Source of the DNA: Lutispora sp.
Lineage (GTDB): Bacteria; Bacillota; Clostridia; Lutisporales; Lutisporaceae
Assembly: GCA_030834765.1 (NCBI GenBank)
Contig: JAUQXG010000520.1
Span: 1 to 5,418 of the forward strand
Direction of reading: 5' to 3'
DNA: 5,418 nucleotides
Both the position numbers and the translations under genes were made by a program. The notes under the pieces were generated by a model, which worked only from the letters and a program-made list of their open reading frames with translations, searched no databases and had not been told where the DNA came from. Shown piece by piece: positions 1 through 4,356 of this stretch; the stretch's first letter is position 1; each line of letters starts with the position of its first letter.

Positions 1-595
1 ATCACGCAGGGATATAGATGTACGCGTTGAGGAGCTAATGTCTACTGTGGGTCTTGCTGCTCGTTTGTTCAATATATATCCTCATGAGCTTGACGGCGGC
101 CGCCGTCAGCGCATTGGAATAGCACGTGCATTAGCTATGGAACCTAAGTTCATCATCTGTGATGAACCTGTTTCTGCACTTGATGTTTCTATTCAGGCAC
201 AGATATTGAACCTATTAAAGGAGCTGCAAGCAGAACTTAACCTTTCCTACATTTTTATTACCCATGATCTTTCCGTTGTCAACTATTTTTCAGATGAAAT
301 TGCCGTTATGTACTTGGGCAAAATTGTAGAAAAAGCACCATCTGAAGAATTGTTTGCAAATCCGCGCCATCCTTATACAAAGGCGTTATTGTCTGCAATT
401 CCCATACCAGAACTGGGAGTAAAGAAGGAACGCATTTTGATTAAAGGTGAAATTACTTCTCCCATCAATCCTTCTGACGAATGTCGATTTATAAAACGCT
501 GTGGGTATGCCTGTGATAGATGTAAAAAGCTTCCTGAGCTTGAGGAGGTTGCCCATAATCATTTTGTTGCTTGCCATTTAGTTAATGAGATATAA
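1..595 (+). CDS. Oligopeptide/dipeptide ABC transporter ATP-binding protein (OppF/DppF class), 5'-truncated
   Basis: This is the cytoplasmic ATPase subunit of a peptide/nickel-type ABC importer. The gene enters the window already open (frame starting at base 2) and 197 residues are visible. The Walker A and Q-loop lie outside. Visible in order are the signature LDGGRRQRIGIARAL (fragment residues 30-44), Walker B FIICDEP (50-56), D-loop SALD (58-61) and the H-loop histidine in THD (87-89). The C-terminal peptide-transporter extension follows (NPRHPYTKALLSAIP, 120-134) with cysteines at 161, 167, 174 and 191 in the family pattern; in some DppD/DppF proteins these bind an Fe-S cluster. The signature has Asp and Arg where LSGGQ has Ser and Gln; I recall this form in other DppF-like proteins, so it need not mean loss of function. 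The C-terminus is complete and followed by a terminator, so this is probably the last gene of a transporter operon. The substrate cannot be told from the ATPase. Confidence 0.95.
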   Translation, partial: SRRDIDVRVEELMSTVGLAARLFNIYPHELDGGRRQRIGIARALAMEPKFIICDEPVSALDVSIQAQILNLLKELQAELNLSYIFITHDLSVVNYFSDEIAVMYLGKIVEKAPSEELFANPRHPYTKALLSAIPIPELGVKKERILIKGEITSPINPSDECRFIKRCGYACDRCKKLPELEEVAHNHFVACHLVNEI

Positions 596-599
596 TAAG

Positions 600-645
600 A
601 AAAAAAGCACTGATGAGCAATTTTTGCCCATCAGTGCTTTTTTTT
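600..645 (+). terminator. Intrinsic terminator after the ABC transporter gene
   Basis: A 9-bp perfect stem (GCACTGATG at 607-615 with CATCAGTGC at 629-637) is extended inward by an A-C mismatch and four more pairs (617-620 with 624-627) around a TTT loop. It is followed by eight T residues (638-645) and preceded by an A-run (600-606). It begins only a few bases after the transporter stop codon. The A-run means it could also act on the other strand. It separates the transporter unit from the dehydrogenase downstream. Confidence 0.93.
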
Positions 646-671
646 CCGATTGAAATGATTATAAAGGTTGT

Positions 672-800
672 ATGTTTTATGAAAAGCAAATAGGATCCTG
701 CAGTACAACTGGTTTACTTGTCGCTGGCATATTCCTTGCTAATATAAGATTAGAGAATATGCAGAAATTCTCAATATCTGTATTGGAGGAACTATTATGA
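672..800 (+). CDS. Possible small ORF (42 aa) translationally coupled to the dehydrogenase gene
   Basis: An ATG at 672 opens a 42-codon frame that closes with TGA at 798-800, overlapping the next gene's ATG in the ATGA arrangement typical of translational coupling. The peptide starts MFYEKQIGSCSTTG, has a hydrophobic stretch around LLVAGIFLANI (about residues 15-25, too short for a confident membrane helix) and ends FSISVLEELL. An AAAGG at 663-667 could be a ribosome binding site but lies only 4 bases from the ATG. I do not recognise the peptide. It may be a real small protein, a leader peptide, the remnant of a lost gene, or chance. Its last codons also contain the strong RBS of the next gene, which by itself explains part of the overlap. 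Confidence 0.3.
   Translation: MFYEKQIGSCSTTGLLVAGIFLANIRLENMQKFSISVLEELL
785..790 (+). promoter_or_regulatory. Ribosome binding site of the dehydrogenase gene
   Basis: GGAGGA with a six-base spacer to ATG 797. This decides the start of the dehydrogenase. It lies inside the final codons of the possible 42-codon ORF. Confidence 0.85.
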
Positions 801-1963
801 TATTTGGAGTATTGAAAGACATCAAAGAAGGAGAAAACCGAGTAATGTGCACACCTATGGAGGTTGCTTCTATTATTGGATCGGGGCATACTGTTCTGGC
901 ACAGAAGGATTGTGGGAAGACATCTGGTTTTACCAATGAAGCATATGAGAAAGTTGGTGCTGAGATTGTGGAGCGGGCGGAAGACATGTATGCTCGCTGC
1001 GATATGATTGTTAAAGTAAAAGAATTCGAAAAAAGTGAATTTAATCTGATACGTGAGAATCAAATTATTCTTGGCTGTATTCATCCAGCGGGTCATCCGG
1101 AAGAAGTTGATGCGATCTTAAAGAGTAAATGTATTGCATTCACTGCAGAGGATTGTCATCGCTATGGCTCGCCTAACTGCGAAGCAGCAGGAAAACAGGG
1201 TGCGCTGTTTGGTCTTGAGTCTATGCTGACCATCAATGGCGGCAAAGGCAAGTTTATTGGTGGATTTGCTGGTGCACCTGGCATGAATGTTCTTATCCTG
1301 GGGGGTGGTATTGTTGGACAGGGGGCACTGTCGGTACTTTATGCATTAGGAGCGAGTGTTACCGTGATGGATATCAATGTTGGCGTGCTTAGAATGCTAA
1401 GCGATCGCTATAATCAAAAAATCAACACGATGTTTTGCACAAAAGAGACTATTGCATCTATTCTGCCTCAAACTGACATGGTGATCAACGCCGTCAAATG
1501 GCCTAAGCAGCGCAAGGACTTTCTCATTGATAAAGAAATGCTCAAGCTTATGGAGCCGGGCTCCGTCCTCGTAGATATCAGCAACGATGATCCTGGAGCA
1601 ATAGAATCCTCCCATGAGACACATCATGATGATCCTCGCTATATTGTAAACGGTGTTGTACACTACTGCGTGAGCAATATACCAGGTGCTGTTGCTTACT
1701 CCACTTCTGTTGCATATGCTGCGGAGATGCTGCCAGCAATCATGAGTATCATCAATGACGGAGTTGATGAGGCTTGTGTCAAGGATGGATTTGTTCGTCG
1801 AAGCCTGACTGCTTACAAAGGATATCTTACACATGAGGAGACAAGCGGTATACAGGGAAGACCGTGGATTCGTCCCGAGGATATTCTGAAAATTGCAGAT
1901 AGGAAGCTTGATTTTGCACCATCAGCGACTACAACTAAATCTACGAATTTCTATACAAGGTAG
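797..1963 (+). CDS. ald: Alanine dehydrogenase / PNT-family NAD-dependent dehydrogenase
   Basis: Cytoplasmic enzyme of the AlaDH/PNT family, whose founding reaction is L-alanine + NAD+ + water to pyruvate + ammonia + NADH. The start is fixed by GGAGGA at 785-790, six bases upstream. The family's key residues sit at expected places: Arg15 (ENRV), Lys75 (VKVKE) and His96 (IHPAG) for pyruvate binding and catalysis, and Asp264 (VDISND) matching the catalytic aspartate near 270 of known enzymes. The Rossmann motif GGGIVG (169-174) precedes Asp192 at the end of the next strand, which favours NAD over NADP. NGVVHYCVSNIPGAV (285-299) is the conserved C-terminal block, but VAYSTS replaces the usual VPRTST. 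At 388 residues it exceeds the usual 370-380; the last 15-20 residues look like M20-peptidase sequence fused on. Family is sure; alanine as substrate is likely but unproven, since related enzymes act on other imino acids. Confidence 0.88.
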   Translation: MIFGVLKDIKEGENRVMCTPMEVASIIGSGHTVLAQKDCGKTSGFTNEAYEKVGAEIVERAEDMYARCDMIVKVKEFEKSEFNLIRENQIILGCIHPAGHPEEVDAILKSKCIAFTAEDCHRYGSPNCEAAGKQGALFGLESMLTINGGKGKFIGGFAGAPGMNVLILGGGIVGQGALSVLYALGASVTVMDINVGVLRMLSDRYNQKINTMFCTKETIASILPQTDMVINAVKWPKQRKDFLIDKEMLKLMEPGSVLVDISNDDPGAIESSHETHHDDPRYIVNGVVHYCVSNIPGAVAYSTSVAYAAEMLPAIMSIINDGVDEACVKDGFVRRSLTAYKGYLTHEETSGIQGRPWIRPEDILKIADRKLDFAPSATTTKSTNFYTR

Positions 1964-2111
1964 TAGGATATTCAGGCCTATCTGCATCGGTGGGTTAGGT
2001 TACATGGGAAATAACGATCATTCTGAAAATGAATATCTGGATATTGAAACCATCGAGTCAAATATCTGTTTTATGCAGGCACTGCTTGGCGACCTCGCCA
2101 ATTTAAAATGA
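1912..2111 (+). pseudogene. 3' remnant of an M20-family metallopeptidase, frameshifted and fused to the end of ald
   Basis: After the dehydrogenase stop, the frame ending with TGA at 2109-2111 reads RPICIGGLGYMG, then NNDHSENEYLDIETIE, then ICFMQALLGDL. This matches the C-terminal end of M20 dimetal hydrolases (DapE/ArgE/peptidase T-like): a glycine-rich IGGxGY strand, the metal-ligand His in a DHSxNEYLDI block and a final helix. The last residues of the dehydrogenase frame (APSATTTKSTNFYTR) resemble the block just upstream in M20 proteins, usually like APSSTDAN. Removing one T near 1961 joins the two parts into one reading frame. I infer that a deletion removed most of an M20 gene, leaving about 65 codons behind ald, and that a one-base insertion then split it. 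No start codon with a good RBS serves the 2111-ending frame. It could instead be an unrelated small ORF, but the motif match argues against that. Confidence 0.6.
2086..2101. repeat. Perfect inverted repeat near the end of the M20 remnant
   Basis: TTGGCGA-CC-TCGCCAA is a 7-bp perfect dyad with a 2-base centre. It is G/C-rich compared with its surroundings and is followed by TTTAAAA. As RNA it would form a short hairpin with a four-base loop. The following T-run is too short for a good terminator. A TATAAT box lies at 2122-2127, so the dyad could also be an operator before the MmgE/PrpD gene. It may simply be coding sequence from the former peptidase gene. Confidence 0.4.
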
Positions 2112-2121
2112 GGAGCAGTAT

Positions 2122-2127
2122 TATAAT
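2122..2127 (+). promoter_or_regulatory. Possible -10 box upstream of the MmgE/PrpD gene
   Basis: A perfect TATAAT lies 27 bases before the gene start. I see no convincing -35 at 16-18 bases upstream (CAATTT region, overlapping the dyad at 2086-2101). In such A/T-rich spacer DNA the match may be chance, and the gene may be read from the ald promoter instead. Confidence 0.25.
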
Positions 2128-2154
2128 AAAAAAATATAGAAGGAAGGAAACGAC

Positions 2155-3492
2155 ATGTTTGTTGAAACCAATTACAAGCTTGAAAACTTCATTCTAAATA
2201 CGAAGTGGGAGGATTTACCTAATAATGTGCAGACTCGTGGGAAGGTTTGCTTTATAGATCTCATTGGTGCCCTCGTTATAGGCAGTCGTAGTGAACAATT
2301 CTTGGTAGGTAAAAGATTAGCCAAAACAGTTTTCGGTGATGGCGATGTCGCCATAGTGGGCTCCCATGAGCGTTTTAGTTACATGGGTGCGGCAGCTGCA
2401 ATGGGTCACTCCTCTAATGCATATGACATTGATGATGGACACAATAGGATAAGGGCTCACCCAGGCACATCATTTATCGGTGGTATTCTGGCTGCAGCAT
2501 ATGAAAAGAATATCAGCTATAAGGAGTTTCTTACAACGCTGGTGATAGCGTATGAAACTACAATACGCATGGGATGTGCAATGATGGATTACTATCAATA
2601 TGCACATAGCAGCGGTACATTTGGTGCTGTTGGTACAGCTGCGGGTGTAGGCCGCATATACGGATTCACAAAAGAACAAATGAACAATGTATTATCAGTA
2701 GCGGAGTTTAATGCACCCCTTGTTCCAGGAATACGTTCCGTTGAATACCCCTCAATGAACAAGGATGGCGTTCCCTTTGGTGTGATGATAGGTACGCTTG
2801 CTGTCCTGGAAACACTAAGTGGCTTTACGGGTAATAAAAATCTACTGGAAGCAAATGAATACAGTCACTACCTTGATGACCTTGGTAACAACTATGAGAT
2901 TATGAAACTATATTTCAAGCCATACACTTGCTGTCGATGGGCACACCCTGCAATGGACTCATGCCTTGATGTGATGAACAAAAACGGTATATCATATAAG
3001 GATATTGAGCATGTGACAATATTTACATTCAAAGGTGCAACGATGCTTTCTAAAATTGTACCCAAAACGTCAGATGAGGCGCAATATAACATTGCATATC
3101 CCGTAGCAGCGGCGATAGTTACTGGCGATTTCGGCTTCAGGCAGATCACTATAGAATCTTTTCAAAATCCAGATATCCTATCCATGATGGAAAAGCTTAG
3201 TTTTGAGGTAGATCCTCAGATCGATGCACAATTCCCACAAAGGCGTATATGCCGTGCTGTTATAACTATAAAGGATGGAAGGCAGTTTGTTTCGTCGGAA
3301 TGTGAGCCACGAGGAGAAGCTTGCGAAAACATCGGAATCGATTGGATAAGTGATAAGTTCAGAAAGGTCACAAGCAGAATAATAACGGATGAGGCGCAGG
3401 AAAAGTTCTTATCTTTGATGCAGAGTGATTCTGAACACTTTATGCATGAAATGCTGGATATATTTAACCAAAGGAATAATTGGATAACGTAG
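2155..3492 (+). CDS. MmgE/PrpD family protein
   Basis: A 445-residue cytoplasmic protein of the MmgE/PrpD family, of usual full length. Known members are 2-methylcitrate dehydratase, cis-aconitate decarboxylase and iminodisuccinate epimerase; all act on di- or tricarboxylic acids without a metal. The start is supported by AGGAAGG at 2141-2147, seven bases upstream. Family blocks visible: HSSNAYDIDDGH (85-96) with the conserved aspartates, AHPGT (101-105), HSSGTFGAVG (151-160) with the active-site His, MNKDG (201-205, matching the KDG variant of the family's lid motif), KPYTCCRWAHPAMD (255-268) and AQYNIAYPVAAA (309-320) with the conserved Tyr. The N-terminal helical domain is roughly 1-265 and the mixed alpha/beta domain follows. 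Next to an AlaDH-type enzyme and an M20 remnant, a role in breakdown of an amino-acid-derived acid seems more likely than the methylcitrate cycle, since no citrate synthase or prpB-like gene is in view. Exact substrate unknown. Confidence 0.93.
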   Translation: MFVETNYKLENFILNTKWEDLPNNVQTRGKVCFIDLIGALVIGSRSEQFLVGKRLAKTVFGDGDVAIVGSHERFSYMGAAAAMGHSSNAYDIDDGHNRIRAHPGTSFIGGILAAAYEKNISYKEFLTTLVIAYETTIRMGCAMMDYYQYAHSSGTFGAVGTAAGVGRIYGFTKEQMNNVLSVAEFNAPLVPGIRSVEYPSMNKDGVPFGVMIGTLAVLETLSGFTGNKNLLEANEYSHYLDDLGNNYEIMKLYFKPYTCCRWAHPAMDSCLDVMNKNGISYKDIEHVTIFTFKGATMLSKIVPKTSDEAQYNIAYPVAAAIVTGDFGFRQITIESFQNPDILSMMEKLSFEVDPQIDAQFPQRRICRAVITIKDGRQFVSSECEPRGEACENIGIDWISDKFRKVTSRIITDEAQEKFLSLMQSDSEHFMHEMLDIFNQRNNWIT

Positions 3493-3577
3493 AAGTAAAA
3501 CAAGAGGAATATGGGTTATTATCTTGGTGGCAGAAAGTACAATCCTAGCCACATAGAACTGTAAATATAATTATGAG

Positions 3578-3613
3578 AAAATGTACCTCAAGGAAGATTT
3601 GGAGGTACATTTT
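3578..3613 (+). terminator. Terminator-like hairpin after the MmgE/PrpD gene
   Basis: Perfect 12-bp arms (AAAATGTACCTC 3578-3589 and GAGGTACATTTT 3602-3613) flank a 12-base loop. The outer four pairs are A-T, so the trailing U-run is inside the stem, and only four T follow the core. It lies about 85 bases after the stop codon. It is plausible as the terminator of the catabolic locus, with the next hairpin as a backup. Confidence 0.7.
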
Positions 3614-3621
3614 GCTACTAT

Positions 3622-3670
3622 AAAAGCATAAATGCAACACCCAAGAATGAGTGAAACATTTATGCTTTTT
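3622..3670. terminator. Second terminator-like hairpin, possibly bidirectional
   Basis: Perfect 13-bp arms (AAAAGCATAAATG 3622-3634 and CATTTATGCTTTT 3657-3669) flank a 22-base loop and end in a T-run on the plus strand. Read from the minus strand the hairpin also ends in a T-run, so it may stop transcription from the minus-strand YmaF-type gene that ends at 3749 as well as read-through from the left. The long loop makes it less typical than the one at 600-645. Confidence 0.65.
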
Positions 3671-3748
3671 CATGATTAAAATTAAATAGATAAAAGATTT
3701 GAAAGCTTGCCAGAAATATTTATTTTATTAGGAACTTTTCTATACCTA

Positions 3749-4060
3749 TTAAAAGTCAGAATGTATAGAAGTATAGCCTCTAAAATAATGGTAATGTCCA
3801 TCATCAAAGGTAGTAAAGCCACGATAAAAATGTATGTGGCCATTTTCTACTTTAATTTCTGGTCCTGTAATCACTGATAAGTAATGTACATGATTTTCTA
3901 CCTCTGATACATAGCCGGAGAGGTAATGCACATGACCTAAAAAATCTGCATCTTTTGATGAAATACCCATGTATTGATGTTTATGATTAAAAATAAAATT
4001 TGTTTCACCGTCATAATTATGTGAATGCAGCTTCTTATAAATGGTAATCACTCTCCCCAT
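3749..4060 (-). CDS. YmaF family protein with six HxH repeats
   Basis: A 103-residue, histidine- and aromatic-rich protein with no signal peptide or membrane segment. It belongs to the YmaF family, known from Bacillus and clostridia and without an established function as far as I know. It is built of short units of the form GHxHxxxGxTS, for example GHVHYLSGYVS (42-52), NGHIHFYRGFTT (73-84) and DGHYHYFRGYTS (87-98). HxH pairs start at residues 12, 26, 43, 57, 75 and 89, alternating 14 and 17-18 apart, so the true repeat is a pair of about 31-32 residues present three times. This looks like a small beta-repeat protein that could bind metal, which is inference. The ATG is followed directly by GGGGAGAGTG and has only a weak GAAAG before it, so the start is uncertain. 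The gene diverges from the sensor kinase and ends towards the hairpin at 3622-3670. Residue composition makes chance very unlikely. Confidence 0.88.
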   Translation of the reverse strand: MGRVITIYKKLHSHNYDGETNFIFNHKHQYMGISSKDADFLGHVHYLSGYVSEVENHVHYLSVITGPEIKVENGHIHFYRGFTTFDDGHYHYFRGYTSIHSDF

Positions 4061-4165
4061 AAGGACTTTCTATATGAAATTAATGCTATGATTATAATTA
4101 TGTTAAAGAAAGAGAAATGGAGTTTGTACAAATAAATATTTCTATACAAAGTCAAATATTAGCAG

Positions 4166-4214
4166 GTATTGTAAAAAATTTGAAGAATATATAATAAAAT
4201 CATTTTTACAATAC
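4166..4214. repeat. Inverted repeat upstream of the sensor kinase promoter
   Basis: Perfect 12-bp arms GTATTGTAAAAA (4166-4177) and TTTTTACAATAC (4203-4214) are separated by 25 A/T-rich bases. The right arm lies just before the -10 box at 4225-4230, in the -35 area, which suits a two-site operator. It could also be a hairpin in RNA from upstream. Confidence 0.55.
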
Positions 4215-4224
4215 AAGAAGCACA

Positions 4225-4230
4225 TATAAT
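4225..4230 (+). promoter_or_regulatory. Probable -10 box for the sensor kinase gene
   Basis: A perfect TATAAT. The best -35-like hexamer, TTTACA at 4205-4210, is only 14 bases away, which is too close for a normal sigma-A promoter. This suggests an activator-dependent promoter, or a chance -10. The start of transcription would fall inside the palindrome at 4233-4246, leaving a leader of about 120 bases. Confidence 0.4.
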
Positions 4231-4232
4231 AG

Positions 4233-4246
4233 CTGTGATATCACAG
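4233..4246. promoter_or_regulatory. Perfect 14-bp palindrome, candidate operator
   Basis: CTGTGATATCACAG is its own reverse complement. It starts two bases after the TATAAT box, so a bound protein would cover the transcription start and repress. Its half-site TGTGA recalls CRP-type sites, but those need a six-base centre and here only two bases separate the half-sites, so I do not call a CRP site. Confidence 0.45.
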
Positions 4247-4340
4247 GGGCAGTACAATGAAAATCCAAAAGATGTGAAACGTTTGTCCTCATACACGACA
4301 CAAAACTTGGTGGAATGAAAGTTTCAAAATTTGGAAAGAG

Positions 4341-4349
4341 GGAGAGGGG
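4341..4349 (+). promoter_or_regulatory. Ribosome binding site of the sensor kinase gene
   Basis: GGAGAGGGG with a seven-base spacer to ATG 4357. This decides the start: the nearer ATG at 4350 opens a frame that stops after six codons. Confidence 0.7.
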
Positions 4350-4356
4350 ATGCTTG

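Larger units (their letters stand above)
3493..3748. other. Intergenic region with terminators, no supported gene
   Basis: This stretch is A/T-rich and lies between the convergent ends of the MmgE/PrpD gene and the minus-strand YmaF-type gene. It holds two strong hairpins, listed separately. The only ORF with a purine-rich sequence before it is 17 codons (3511-3564), with RBS-to-ATG spacing of about two bases, which is too short. An 8-bp inverted repeat (TTCTATAC 3738-3745 with GTATAGAA 3763-3770) straddles the end of the YmaF-type gene and might be a weak minus-strand hairpin. Confidence 0.6.
4061..4356. promoter_or_regulatory. Divergent intergenic region between the YmaF-type gene and the sensor kinase
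   Basis: About 300 very A/T-rich bases with no supported gene. On the minus strand, TATAAT (complement of 4091-4096) could be the -10 of the YmaF-type gene, but no good -35 is seen. On the plus strand a -10 box and dyads are listed separately. Repeated TTGTA/TACAA half-sites occur: a 10-bp palindrome TTTGTACAAA (4123-4132), TATACAAAG near 4143, ATTGTAAAA near 4169 and TTTTACAAT near 4204. The kinase leader from about 4237 to 4356 contains no useful ORF and I recognise no riboswitch in it. Confidence 0.5.

Noticed and set aside
677..1096. Minus-strand ORF of 139 codons (and an 82-codon one at 739-987)
   Set aside because: They lie antisense to the dehydrogenase start, which has all catalytic motifs, and their translations have no recognisable domain and a composition typical of antisense reading.
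1397..1834. Minus-strand ORF of 145 codons
   Set aside because: Antisense shadow of the conserved dehydrogenase C-terminal half, with no RBS or family resemblance.
1893..2111. 72-codon ORF starting at TTG as an independent small gene
   Set aside because: Its first 20 or so codons are an out-of-frame reading of the dehydrogenase and only the later part looks like protein (M20). It is better described as a remnant.
3511..3564. 17-codon ORF after an AAGAGGA sequence
   Set aside because: The spacing of about two bases is too short for translation, and the peptide is too short to recognise.
4233..4246. CRP-type binding site TGTGA...TCACA
   Set aside because: The half-sites are two bases apart, not six, and CRP-type cAMP control is not expected in this kind of organism. 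It is kept only as an unnamed palindrome.
4237..4356. Riboswitch in the kinase leader
   Set aside because: I looked for known conserved cores and found only short, unconnected complementarities.
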